Source: Novosphingobium flavum (lineage in GTDB: Bacteria > Pseudomonadota > Alphaproteobacteria > Sphingomonadales > Sphingomonadaceae). From it: a stretch of DNA of 64,000 nt. The stretch covers positions 1 to 64,000 of the forward strand of contig NZ_JACLAW010000008.1 of NCBI RefSeq assembly GCF_014230315.1, given 5' to 3'. Below, one piece after another: positions 8,665 to 16,984 of this stretch (position 1 is the stretch's first letter; each line of letters opens with the position of its first letter). The position numbers and the translations under genes were made by a program. Below the pieces are notes generated by a model that did not search any database, was not told the DNA's origin, and saw only the letters and a program-made list of their open reading frames with translations.

Positions 8665-11600
8665 GGCTGGGCTTCAGGTCCGGGTTCGGGGTCAGTTCGG
8701 AGGTCTTGGCGTGGCGGCGGTGCGCGAAGGCGAAGACGGTGGGAACAAAGAACAGGGTGGCCGTGGTGGCGAAGATCAGTCCGCCGATCACGGCCCGGCC
8801 GAGCGGGGCATTCTGCTCGCCGCCGTCACCAAGGCCCAGCGCCATCGGGGCCATGCCGATGATCATGGCCAGTGCGGTCATCAGCACCGGGCGGAAGCGG
8901 ACGAAGCCGGCGCGCAGGGCAGCCTCGAATGCGTCGCCGGTCTCGGCCAGCTGGTCGCGGGCGAAGCTGACCACGAGGATCGAATTGGCCGTGGCCACGC
9001 CCATGCACATGATCGCCCCGGTCAGCGCTGGCACCGAGAGCGTGGTGCCGGTGGCAAAGAGCGTCCAGACGATCCCGGCGAGCGCCGCGGGCAGGGCCGT
9101 GATGATCACGAAGGGATCGAGCCAAGACTGGAAGTTGACCACGATCAGCAGGTAAACGAGGAAGATCGCGGCGACGATGCCCCAGCCGAGGCCGGAAAAG
9201 GCGGTGTTCATGGTTTCGAACTGGCCGCGGATGGTGACCGTGGTGCCCTTGGGCTGCTCGGCTTCGAGTGCGTTGATCGCCTTCTGGATCGCCTTGGACA
9301 CGCTGCCGAGGTCGCGCCCCTGCGGGGTGGCGTAGATGTCGAGAACGGGCTGGATGTTGTACTGCGAGACGACCGGGACCGTGTTCGAGCGCGTGATCTC
9401 GGCAAAGGCGCCCAGCGGCTGGCTCGCCCCGGCGCTGCCGGCAATGGGAATGCCGGACAGCTGGCTCATCGTCCCGACGTTGTAGAGCGGGGTCTGGGCG
9501 ACGACCGGGTAGGACACGCCGTTGTCCGGGCTAACGAAGAACACCGGCGCGGTCTGCTGGGTGCCGGCCAGCGCGCTGGCGAGGCCGTTGGTGACGTCGC
9601 GTTCGGCGAGGCCATATTGCCCGACGCGCGAGCGGTCGACCTCGACATCGAGCTGCGGGGCATGGGCCGGCTGCTGGATGCGCAGGTCGGCGAGGCCCGG
9701 GATTGCCTTCAGCCGGGCCATCAGCTTGTGGGCATAGGCGCGGGCGGCCTCGGGGTCCTTGGCCGTGATCTGGACGTCGATCGGCGAAGGCGTGCCGAAG
9801 TTCAGGATCTGGCTGGTGATGTCGGCCGGCAGGAAGGAAAAGGTCGCGCCGGGGAAGCGGCGCGGCAGTTCGTGGCGCAGCCGGTCAACGAACCCGGCGG
9901 TTGGCGCGTGGCCTTCCGTGAGCGTGATCAGCACGTCGCCGTCTTGCGGGCCGACCGTGCCGGAATTGTTGTAGACCGTATTGATCGCGGAAATCGGCAG
10001 GCCGATGTTGTCGGTGATCGTCCCCAGCTGGTCGGCGGGAATGATCGCGCGCACCGCCTTGCCGACGCGGTCGAACTGGGTGGCCGAAGCCTCGATCCGG
10101 GTGCCGACGGGCAAGCGGACGTGCATGGCGATCTGGCCGGAATCGACATCGGGAAAGAAGTTACTGCCGAGCAGGGGGACAAGGGCGAAAGAAAGGAGGA
10201 CCACGACCATGAAGCCCGTCATGAAGCCCTTTCGGCTGGCCAGCGCCCGGCGCAGCAGGCCGATATAGTTCGAGCGGACGCGCTCGAAGCGTTCCTCGAA
10301 GCCGCGCTGGAAGCGGACCAGCGGGTTGCGCGAGGCGGGGCTGCCGGCCTGGTGCAGTTCGCTGTCGATCTCCGTCGGGGTGCCGTGGGTGTGCGGCTTC
10401 AGCAGGTACATCGCCATGGTCGGCACCAGGGTGCGCGACAGGACGAATGAGGCGATCATTGCGAAGACCACCGAGAGGGCCATCGGCACGAACAGGTAGC
10501 CCGCCACTCCTGGCAGGAAGAACATCGGCACGAATACGATGCAGATGCACAGCAGCGAGACGAAGGCCGGGGTGACGATCTGGGCCGCCCCGTCGAGGAT
10601 CGATTCAATCACGCCCTTGCCTTGCTCGAGGTGCCAGTTGATGTTCTCGATCGTGACGGTCGCATCGTCGACGAGGATGCCGACGGCGAGGGCGAGACCG
10701 CCGAGCGTCATCACGTTGAGGGTCTGGCCGAACAGGGCGAGCGTGGCGATCGCGGCGAGGATTGCCAGCGGGATCGACAGGGCGATGATCACGGTCGAGC
10801 GCCAGGAGCCGAGGAACAGCAGGATCATCAGGCTGGTCAGGGCCGCCGCGATGGCGCCCTCGTGGACCACGCCCGAAACGGCCGCCTTGACGAACATCGA
10901 CTGGTCGCCGACTTGCAGGACCTTCAGCGTTTCGGGCAGGGAGGTCTGGAGCTGGGGCAGGGCCTGCTTGACCCCATCGACCACGGCGAGGGTCGATGCG
11001 GCACCGTTCTTGAGCACCGTGAGAATCACCGAGCGCCGGCCCTCGACATGGACCACGTTCTGCTGCTGGGCGCTGCCGTCGCGCACGTGGGCGACGTCGC
11101 GCATATAGATCGTTGCGCCGTTGACCACCTTGACCGGGAGGTTGTTGAGGCCCTCCACGCTGTCAGGCGAATTGTTGAGGCGCACCGAATATTCGGTCGG
11201 CCCGATCCGGGCGAAACCGGCGGGATTGATCTGGTTCTGCGCGGCAAGGGCATTGCCCACGTCCTGCGCCGAGAGGCCGAGCGCCTGGAGCGCGCCGGGA
11301 TCGAGGTCGATCTGTATCTGGCGCTGCCGCCCGCCCGAGGGATAGGGCATGCCAAGGCCGGGGATCGTCACCATCCGCGTGCGCACCACGTTCTGGCCAA
11401 GGTCGAACAATTGCTGTTCCGACAGGCCCTTGCCCGACAGGGCAAGCTGGAGGATCGGCACGGTCGAGGCCGAATAGTTGAGCACCAGCGGCGGGGTCGT
11501 TCCGGGCGGCATCTGCTTGAGAATGGTCTGCGATACCGCCGTGACCTGCGCCGTGGCCGTGCGGATGTCGACCGTGGGCTGGAAGTAGATCTTGACGACC

Positions 11601-11872
11601 CCGATGCCCTGGAACGACTGCGCCTCGATATGGCTGATGTCGTTGACCGTGGTGGTCAGGGTGCGCTGGTAAGGTGTGATGATCCGGTTCGCCATGTCTT
11701 CGGGCGGCAGGCCAGAATATTGCCAGGCGACCGCGATGACCGGAATCTTGATGTCGGGAAAGATGTCGACAGGGGTGCGCAGCGCGGCGATGATCCCGCC
11801 GATCGCGATCAGGATCGCCATGACGATGAAGGTCAGCGGACGATGCAGCGCAACCTTGACGATATCGATCAT
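8657..11872 (-). CDS. RND efflux permease, HAE1-like
   Basis: A 1071-residue inner-membrane proton antiporter of the AcrB/CzcA superfamily with twelve transmembrane helices and two large periplasmic loops. TM1 follows MIDIVKVALHRPLTFIVMA, and the proton-relay Asp pair sits in TM4 (AVGILVDDATVTIENI). The second half repeats the fold (PALTGAIMCMGVATANSILV). The ATG is preceded by GGAG at seven bases. It is the first gene of the operon, 315 bp from a divergent LysR gene. Hydrophobic drugs are more likely substrates than metal ions, but specificity is not determined. Confidence 0.93.
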   Translation of the reverse strand: MIDIVKVALHRPLTFIVMAILIAIGGIIAALRTPVDIFPDIKIPVIAVAWQYSGLPPEDMANRIITPYQRTLTTTVNDISHIEAQSFQGIGVVKIYFQPTVDIRTATAQVTAVSQTILKQMPPGTTPPLVLNYSASTVPILQLALSGKGLSEQQLFDLGQNVVRTRMVTIPGLGMPYPSGGRQRQIQIDLDPGALQALGLSAQDVGNALAAQNQINPAGFARIGPTEYSVRLNNSPDSVEGLNNLPVKVVNGATIYMRDVAHVRDGSAQQQNVVHVEGRRSVILTVLKNGAASTLAVVDGVKQALPQLQTSLPETLKVLQVGDQSMFVKAAVSGVVHEGAIAAALTSLMILLFLGSWRSTVIIALSIPLAILAAIATLALFGQTLNVMTLGGLALAVGILVDDATVTIENINWHLEQGKGVIESILDGAAQIVTPAFVSLLCICIVFVPMFFLPGVAGYLFVPMALSVVFAMIASFVLSRTLVPTMAMYLLKPHTHGTPTEIDSELHQAGSPASRNPLVRFQRGFEERFERVRSNYIGLLRRALASRKGFMTGFMVVVLLSFALVPLLGSNFFPDVDSGQIAMHVRLPVGTRIEASATQFDRVGKAVRAIIPADQLGTITDNIGLPISAINTVYNNSGTVGPQDGDVLITLTEGHAPTAGFVDRLRHELPRRFPGATFSFLPADITSQILNFGTPSPIDVQITAKDPEAARAYAHKLMARLKAIPGLADLRIQQPAHAPQLDVEVDRSRVGQYGLAERDVTNGLASALAGTQQTAPVFFVSPDNGVSYPVVAQTPLYNVGTMSQLSGIPIAGSAGASQPLGAFAEITRSNTVPVVSQYNIQPVLDIYATPQGRDLGSVSKAIQKAINALEAEQPKGTTVTIRGQFETMNTAFSGLGWGIVAAIFLVYLLIVVNFQSWLDPFVIITALPAALAGIVWTLFATGTTLSVPALTGAIMCMGVATANSILVVSFARDQLAETGDAFEAALRAGFVRFRPVLMTALAMIIGMAPMALGLGDGGEQNAPLGRAVIGGLIFATTATLFFVPTVFAFAHRRHAKTSELTPNPDLKPSHA

Positions 11873-12187
11873 TTAATGCTCCGCACGGCAATCAGCTCGG
11901 GCAGGAATGCCCGGCGCCATTCACGTTTCACTCTCCGTGCGTTCTGTCGTCCGGCGCGGTGCGGGGCTGGCGTGAATGGATCGCGTTCCATCGCCCTGTC
12001 CGCCTTCTGCCGTGGCGAGATGCTTGTGATCGACCGGGCCCCGTGCCGCATTGGGGGGGCTGGGGGGCGGCACCGGGCGCCGGTCGATCCGTTGCAGGTC
12101 TTTTGCCTGCGGGGAGCCGAATGCGCGCTTGCCCCCTGCCTGTCCAATATATAAATTAGCCAAATTGAGACGATTTGGATATCAATA
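11873..12187. promoter_or_regulatory. divergent control region, efflux operon and LysR gene
   Basis: These 315 bases contain no credible gene. The part nearest the LysR gene (12140-12187) is strikingly AT-rich and holds an inverted repeat CCAAAT-N7-ATTTGG at 12160-12178, just upstream of the regulator's ATG. The GC-rich remainder is probably the long leader of the efflux operon. Confidence 0.5.
12160..12178. promoter_or_regulatory. candidate LysR binding site CCAAAT-N7-ATTTGG
   Basis: A 6-bp inverted repeat with a 7-base spacer fits the T-N11-A geometry of LysR operators. It lies nine bases before the start of the divergent LysR gene, a position suited to autorepression together with control of the pump operon. 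Confidence 0.5.
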
Positions 12188-13084
12188 ATGGACCTTCGGC
12201 ACCTGCGATACTTCATCTGTGTTGCCGAGGAGATGCATTTCGGGCGGGCGGCTGAGCGGCTCGGCATTTCGCAGCCGCCGCTCAGCCAGCAGATCCGGGG
12301 ACTGGAAGATTCCCTTGGGGTCACGCTGTTCGAGCGGACGAGCCGGCGCGTCCGACTGACCGAAGCAGGAACGCGCTTCCTGCCCGAGGCGCGCGAAACC
12401 CTGGCCCAGGCGGAGCGGGCCGCGCGCACTGCCCAGCGCGCGCATCGCGGAGAGATTGGCAGCCTGCGGCTGGGCTTCTCGGTCTCGGTGCCGTTCGTGC
12501 CGCACATCATGGACACGCTGGCGCGGTTCCGCCGGACCTATCCCGCGGTCGAGATCTCGATCGATGAGCTGGCGCGCGACGAGCAGGTCGAGCATGTCGA
12601 ACGGGGCACGCTGGACCTCGGTATCCTGCGTACGTTCGACGATCCGCCACTGGCGCCGCATGTCGTCTCAACCTGCGTCCAGAAGGACACGCTGATGCTG
12701 GCCATGCGCCACGATCACCCGCTCGCGCGCGAAAATCGGGAGCTTGGTCCGAACGACCTGAGGGACGAGCCGCTGATCCTGTTCGGCACGATCAACGGCG
12801 CAGGGTTCAACGAGCACCTATATGCGCGGTGCGAGCGGCTGGGCTTCCGGCCGAAGATCGCGATGGAGGCGAGCAGCTTCGCAACGCTGCTCGGCCTAAC
12901 CGCGGCGGGCTTTGGGGTAACCGTGCTGTCGGGGACGCTGGCTCGGCTCAACGTCGATACGCTGACGTACCGGCCATTCGAGCTCGACGTGGTCAGCCGC
13001 CTGCTGATGATCCGCGCCCAGAATCCCTCGCCGACGACGGCCGCGTTCTGCGAAATGCTCGGCGCGGCGGCGCAGGACGGCTAG
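12188..13084 (+). CDS. LysR-type regulator divergent from the RND pump
   Basis: A 298-residue LysR protein. The helix-turn-helix region reads DLRHLRYFICVAEEMHFGRA then AERLGISQPPLSQQIRGLE, the CatR/BenM-like subfamily, followed by the effector-binding domain. The divergent efflux operon is the obvious target. Its last four bases overlap the convergent gene at 13081. The inducer is unknown. Confidence 0.88.
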   Translation: MDLRHLRYFICVAEEMHFGRAAERLGISQPPLSQQIRGLEDSLGVTLFERTSRRVRLTEAGTRFLPEARETLAQAERAARTAQRAHRGEIGSLRLGFSVSVPFVPHIMDTLARFRRTYPAVEISIDELARDEQVEHVERGTLDLGILRTFDDPPLAPHVVSTCVQKDTLMLAMRHDHPLARENRELGPNDLRDEPLILFGTINGAGFNEHLYARCERLGFRPKIAMEASSFATLLGLTAAGFGVTVLSGTLARLNVDTLTYRPFELDVVSRLLMIRAQNPSPTTAAFCEMLGAAAQDG

Positions 13085-13695
13085 ACGCCGCCCTTGCGCC
13101 AGTTCGCGACGGCGCTGAGCAGGCCGGCGGCCTCGGCAGGCGCAAGGCCGCCGCGGATTGCATCGCCGCCGTCGACGGCGAAGCGCAGCGGCCAGGCGCT
13201 GCGCGAGCCGGACTGCCACGAGGCGGCGATCTCGCGCACCACGCTTTCCGGCAGGTCGAACACGACGCGCTGGTGGACGAAGCAGGGGGCGTTGACGTCG
13301 GCCATCTGGCAGGCGTCCTGCCATTGCTCGACCTGCACGGCCTGGGCGGTCCGCACATTTCCGCCGGCTGCGTAGTCGACCGCGGCGATCCGGGCCTTGT
13401 GGCGGAAGTTGATGAGGTCGTGCCAGACCTGCCAAGTGACCTGACCCGTGACGCGATCGACCTTTGCGCGCAGGTGGACGTCGTCGGCAAAAGCGCCATC
13501 CATGGCCTGGCCGCGGCGATGGGCCCAAGCCGTGGAGAATACGATGGCGCTGTCCAGCGGATCATCATGAACCGTGGTGCGCATGGTGAAGTCGGCCGGG
13601 GCGAGCCGTGCGAGCCCGGCGGGAAGCGGGCGTTCGGCGGCGGCGGGCATGGTAAGGAGGGCGGCGGCGGCAACGGCGCAGGACCAGCGGATCAT
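13081..13695 (-). CDS. secreted protein of unknown function
   Basis: A 204-residue product starting at ATG 13695, where a clean signal peptide begins (MIRWSCAVAAAALLTMPAAA). The mature part is polar and has a single well-spaced Cys pair (DACQMADVNAPC) that could form a disulfide in the periplasm. I recognise no family. An upstream in-frame ATG at 13737 would bury the signal peptide. It is convergent with the LysR gene (4-bp overlap) and shares direction with the porin gene upstream, 170 bp away. Confidence 0.7.
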   Translation of the reverse strand: MIRWSCAVAAAALLTMPAAAERPLPAGLARLAPADFTMRTTVHDDPLDSAIVFSTAWAHRRGQAMDGAFADDVHLRAKVDRVTGQVTWQVWHDLINFRHKARIAAVDYAAGGNVRTAQAVQVEQWQDACQMADVNAPCFVHQRVVFDLPESVVREIAASWQSGSRSAWPLRFAVDGGDAIRGGLAPAEAAGLLSAVANWRKGGV

Positions 13696-13864
13696 CGGCA
13701 ATCTGTTCCCCGGAGCAAAGCAAAGGGCGGGCGGCAAAGGCGCCGCCTGCCCTGTGTTTCCGGGGTAAGCGACGCGCTTTGCCGCGATGGATCGGGATTG
13801 TTACAAAACGTGTGCGGCTCCATGACATCGGAGCGGGAAATGGTGGAGACCCGCGCCCCGACGC

Positions 13865-15328
13865 TCAATAGTTCCACTGGAGCTGCGCGCGCAGCAGATC
13901 TCCGACGGCGCGGCCCGCGCGGCGCTCGTCGGCCTCGGCCCGCTTCATCCGGGCATAGGCAAGGGTCAGCTCAAGTTCCTTGAGCGGCTGGAACTCAACG
14001 CCCAGTTCGATCTCGTTGGTTTCGAGGCGCGGGGCATTGATCGCCGCCTTCCACCCGCCGCGGTAGTGCTGCCAGCGGGCATAGGGCATCAGGGCGCCCA
14101 GCGGGGAATTCGTCACCCGTGCCATGGCCTGGATATAGCCACCGCTGAGCGGACGGGACGCGATCGACTGGGTCGAGGGATCCCACTCCGGCCCGCGCCC
14201 CCACGACCATTCGGCTTGCAGGCCAAACGGGGCGGGATAGAGCACGGCATGGAGGTTGACCCGGCGTTCGGCGATGGAGACGGGGTTGACCCCGCCGCTG
14301 CGCAGTTCGGGCTGGACCCGGTTGAGCATCCCCTGCGCGCCGATCTCGATCACCTGCCCGGCAAAGGCCTCGCCCAGTCCGTCCAGCGCGAAGGGCCAGG
14401 AGACCATGGCGACCTGCATCAGGCTGTCGTTCTTTTCAGTACGGTTGATGCCCTGGCCGTTGAACACGCCGAGGCCGATGGCGCCGTAATTTCCGAAAAG
14501 CTTCTGTCCGTCGCGGCCCAGCCGATCCCAGATCGCCTGCACGGAGCGCGGTGTGAAGTAGGCCACAACGCCAAGATCGCGCTCGCCGGGGACCGCGCTG
14601 TTGGCCGCGTCGGCCCGGTCGATCGCGATGCGATTGGAGGACGATTGCAGGTTTTCCCAGCCGAACGGCACTTTCGACTGGCCGAAGCGCAGCTTGAGCC
14701 GGCGATCGAGCAGGAAAAGGTCGGCATAGGCATCGCGCATCTGGAAGAAGTGCTCGCGCCGCTCGCCGCTCGACTGCGCGTTGACGGCCGAGGCGAGGTC
14801 GCCCTGCAAGTAGAGCGAGACCTTGTCGGACAGGTCGCCCTGGATCACGATGCGGGCGCGGCGCAGGCTGAAGGTGCCGCGTTCGCCGACCGAACTGTCG
14901 TGGACGGAGCGGAGGCGAGCCAGCCCGGTGGGGGCGTCGATCGGGCCGGACAGGGCCTCGTTGGCGCGCATCTGGACATAGCCGCGAACCTGGATCCGGT
15001 CGTACCAGCCCTTCTTCGGCGCGGCGGCGGCTGGCGCGGGGACCGGATTGGCAGGGGCCTGGGCTAATTGCGGGGCGGCGGGCACCCTACCCGCCGGTTC
15101 GGTGGCAGGCGATTTGGCCTTCGGCGGTGTTGCGGAAGCCGGCAACCGGGCGCGCAGGCTTTCCATTTCCGCGCGCAGGACGGCCAGTTCGCTGCGCAGC
15201 GCGGCGATGGCCTCGTCCTGCTCTCCCGCCTTCGCGGGAAGCGGTGCGAAGCCGATGGCGCCGGCCAGCAGAAGCCCCTTCAGGCTGCGCGAAATCCGGC
15301 CATGCCCGGCCGTCCGCCGCCCCGTCAT
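13865..15328 (-). CDS. OprO/OprP-type porin (phosphate-selective family)
   Basis: A beta-barrel outer-membrane porin of the phosphate-selective porin O/P family. From ATG 15328 the 487-residue product has a signal peptide ending near LPAKA, then a short coiled coil (AIAALRSELAVLRAEMESLR), a Pro/Ala-rich linker, and the barrel with VRGYVQMRANEALS, FSLRRARIVIQGDLSDKVSL and FGQSKVPFGWENLQSS. GTG 15337, with AGGGA six bases upstream, is an equally good start. The in-frame ATG at 15430 would place the upstream Pho box inside the coding region and is rejected. The Pho box at 15385-15402 supports induction by phosphate starvation. Confidence 0.88.
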   Translation of the reverse strand: MTGRRTAGHGRISRSLKGLLLAGAIGFAPLPAKAGEQDEAIAALRSELAVLRAEMESLRARLPASATPPKAKSPATEPAGRVPAAPQLAQAPANPVPAPAAAAPKKGWYDRIQVRGYVQMRANEALSGPIDAPTGLARLRSVHDSSVGERGTFSLRRARIVIQGDLSDKVSLYLQGDLASAVNAQSSGERREHFFQMRDAYADLFLLDRRLKLRFGQSKVPFGWENLQSSSNRIAIDRADAANSAVPGERDLGVVAYFTPRSVQAIWDRLGRDGQKLFGNYGAIGLGVFNGQGINRTEKNDSLMQVAMVSWPFALDGLGEAFAGQVIEIGAQGMLNRVQPELRSGGVNPVSIAERRVNLHAVLYPAPFGLQAEWSWGRGPEWDPSTQSIASRPLSGGYIQAMARVTNSPLGALMPYARWQHYRGGWKAAINAPRLETNEIELGVEFQPLKELELTLAYARMKRAEADERRAGRAVGDLLRAQLQWNY

Positions 15329-15384
15329 TGTCTGCACCGTCAATCCCTTTCGTGTCACTGATGTGACCCGCCTGCGTCTGTTAA

Positions 15385-15402
15385 ATGACAGTTGTGTGAC
15401 AC
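15385..15402 (-). promoter_or_regulatory. Pho box (PhoB binding site)
   Basis: On the minus strand the bases read GTGTCAC-ACAA-CTGTCAT, two 7-bp half-sites with a 4-base spacer and therefore an 11-bp period, followed by TTAACAG. This matches the CTGTCAT-N4-CTGTCAY Pho-box design. It lies 57 bp before the porin start and about 110 bp before the divergent small gene at 15512, so it could serve either or both. Confidence 0.75.
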
Positions 15403-15480
15403 GACGCGGCAGCAAGGACGGCGGCAACAAATCGTCACAGTCAGGTGCGCGTGAAGCAACAGGACAAGAGCTAGATCACC

Positions 15481-15500
15481 CTCGATGCTCTGACATCGAG
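15481..15500 (+). promoter_or_regulatory. stem-loop abutting the ribosome binding site
   Basis: CTCGATG (15481-15487) and CATCGAG (15494-15500) form a perfect 7-bp stem with a 6-base loop. It ends directly before TGGAGAAAATC-ATG, the ribosome binding site and start of the small secreted protein. It could modulate translation or messenger stability. Confidence 0.55.
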
Positions 15501-15511
15501 TGGAGAAAATC

Positions 15512-15763
15512 ATGCTGACCATTGCCATGGCCCTCGGCCTTGCAACTGCCCCTGCCGCCGTCCCCGCCGCCGGGTTCTATCCGTGCCATCCCGACAAGCA
15601 CCTGGCCTGCATCGCGGCCCGTTCGTCGGCCAAAAAGAAGGCCGCTTACGAACTGCCTGCCGGCAAGCGCTGCCATCCTGACCCGACCCGTTCGCTGGGC
15701 TGCGTGGAGAATCTCCAGGTCAAGGCAAAGCAGGCTCCGGCCAAGGAACAGACCGAGGGCTGA
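15512..15763 (+). CDS. small secreted Cys-rich protein with duplicated CHPD motif
   Basis: An 83-residue product with GGAG eight bases before the ATG and a terminator 31 bp after the stop. The N-terminus (MLTIAMALGLATAPAAVPAA) is a signal peptide. The mature chain carries two related blocks, CHPDKHLAC-I and CHPDPTRSLGC-V, separated by a Lys-rich stretch, giving four cysteines in a C-x7-C and C-x9-C pattern. The blocks suggest an internal duplication with two disulfides or a metal site. I recognise no family. It is divergent from the Pho-box-controlled porin. GTG 15500 is in frame but would sit inside the stem-loop and lacks a ribosome site. Confidence 0.75.
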   Translation: MLTIAMALGLATAPAAVPAAGFYPCHPDKHLACIAARSSAKKKAAYELPAGKRCHPDPTRSLGCVENLQVKAKQAPAKEQTEG

Positions 15764-15794
15764 TAGCCCCGCCACCCAATTCCATCCCCCCTCG

Positions 15795-15822
15795 GGAGCC
15801 GCTTTGCGGCTCCTCTTTTTTT
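15795..15822 (+). terminator. rho-independent terminator of the CHPD gene
   Basis: GGAGCCGC, a TTT loop and GCGGCTCC form a perfect 8-bp stem (15795-15813), followed by TCTTTTTTT. It confirms that the small gene at 15512 is a single transcription unit. Confidence 0.92.
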
Positions 15823-15838
15823 GCCCGCCGCAGACGCG

Positions 15839-15870
15839 AAAAAGGCGGGGAATGCCGTGCATTCCCCGCC
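15839..15870 (-). terminator. rho-independent terminator of the TorF porin gene
   Basis: On the minus strand a perfect 11-bp stem, GGCGGGGAATG and its complement around a 5-base loop (15844-15870), is followed by five T (15839-15843). It lies 23 bp beyond the porin stop. Confidence 0.9.
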
Positions 15871-15893
15871 TCCGTCGGGATGGTTCGCTCAGA

Positions 15894-16742
15894 TCAGAAC
15901 GAGCCGGTCACCGAAACCACGACCGTGCTGCCGGCGATGGTCGAGCCGTCCTTGGTCGAGGAGAAGTTCGGCTGGAGGTAGGCGCCCTGCGCATTGGTGA
16001 TATCGGTGTCGATGTACGACACGTTCAGCGTCAGCGGGCCGACGGCGACATCGGCGCCAAGCGACCAGTCCCAGTACTTGCCGGTCGGCGCAACGCTGGT
16101 GCCGTTCGGGCCGAGGCCGGGGTTACCGTCCGAATAGCCCAGGTGGGCCTTCAGGGTCACCGGGGTCGAGGGAAGGGCGGTGTTGGCATCGGCCCAGATG
16201 TAGAGGTTGTCATCCTTGGCGCCCGGCTTGTTGTAGTTGCCGCCGGCCAGAACGGCCTGGGCATTGGCGCCGGTCAGCGACCACGGACCCAGGGCTTCCT
16301 GCTTGGGGGCATAGGCCACGCCGACGAGCAGGTTGGCCGGGCCGACGGCGCCGCTCAGCTTGACGAAGGGTTCGGCGAAGTCGGTCTTGTCCGAGCCGCC
16401 CGGATACATGTACCAGGTCAGGCCGGCGTCGAGCGTCGCGCCGCCCACCGGCAGGGTGTAGCCGCCGTAGATGTCGAGTTCGGTGTTGCTGCCGCCGAAG
16501 GTGCCCCAACCGGCGAGGTTCGAGGCCCAGACGCCCGCGTAGAGACCGCTCTGGTGCTTGGCGGTGAAGCCGGCCTGGACGGCCATGCCCTTGTTGCTCT
16601 GCGAAACGCCGCGGAAGCGATAGTCGCTGGCGATCGTGGCCGAGCCGGAGATCTCGATTTCCTTGGGCTCTTCCTGAGCGAAGGCGGGAGCGGCGAGGCC
16701 GAGCGCGAGCGCGCTGGTGGCAACGGTGATCAGCTTGTTCAT
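15894..16742 (-). CDS. TorF-family outer-membrane porin
   Basis: A 282-residue protein with signal peptide MNKLITVATSALALGLAAPA-FAQ. The mature N-terminus (ISGSATIASDYRFRGVSQS) and the segment SGLYAGVWASNL are diagnostic of the TorF-type porin family, predicted beta-barrels ending in an aromatic residue (VTGSF). The start ATG 16742 has GAGGGA upstream; the longer reading frame from 16853 lacks a signal peptide. It has its own terminator and about 240 bp of upstream DNA, so it is a single gene. Substrate unknown. Confidence 0.88.
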   Translation of the reverse strand: MNKLITVATSALALGLAAPAFAQEEPKEIEISGSATIASDYRFRGVSQSNKGMAVQAGFTAKHQSGLYAGVWASNLAGWGTFGGSNTELDIYGGYTLPVGGATLDAGLTWYMYPGGSDKTDFAEPFVKLSGAVGPANLLVGVAYAPKQEALGPWSLTGANAQAVLAGGNYNKPGAKDDNLYIWADANTALPSTPVTLKAHLGYSDGNPGLGPNGTSVAPTGKYWDWSLGADVAVGPLTLNVSYIDTDITNAQGAYLQPNFSSTKDGSTIAGSTVVVSVTGSF

Positions 16743-16922
16743 GGTTTTTCCCTCATGGTTTGCTCTTGCCCCTCCAGCATTCCGGGGCCGCAGCATGCAC
16801 TTGCGCAGCAGGTGTGAGGGCACCGGCGCGCCGGGCTGCGTACCCCGGAACATTGCCGGTCTAACCGCGCGGCGCGTATGCTGCGTTGCGGCGATATTTC
16901 AAATCATTGCTGAACGCCTGAA

Positions 16923-16963
16923 GCCCCGGTCTCCCGCCCAGAGGGCTGGGGGGAAACCGGGGC
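16923..16963 (-). terminator. GC-rich stem-loop after the SulP gene
   Basis: GCCCCGGT (16923-16930) pairs with ACCGGGGC (16956-16963), and the interior CCC/GGG runs can extend the stem. No T tract follows on the minus strand, so it may be a weak terminator or a 3'-end stabiliser of the SulP message. Confidence 0.5.
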
Positions 16964-16984
16964 CCCGGACGGGATGTTGGGCGC

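Noticed and set aside
8396-12154. Long plus-strand frames (684 and 510 codons) opposite the RND genes
   Set aside because: They are GC-driven shadows of the permease and adaptor genes, with Arg/Gly/Glu/Asp-rich composition and no recognisable domain.
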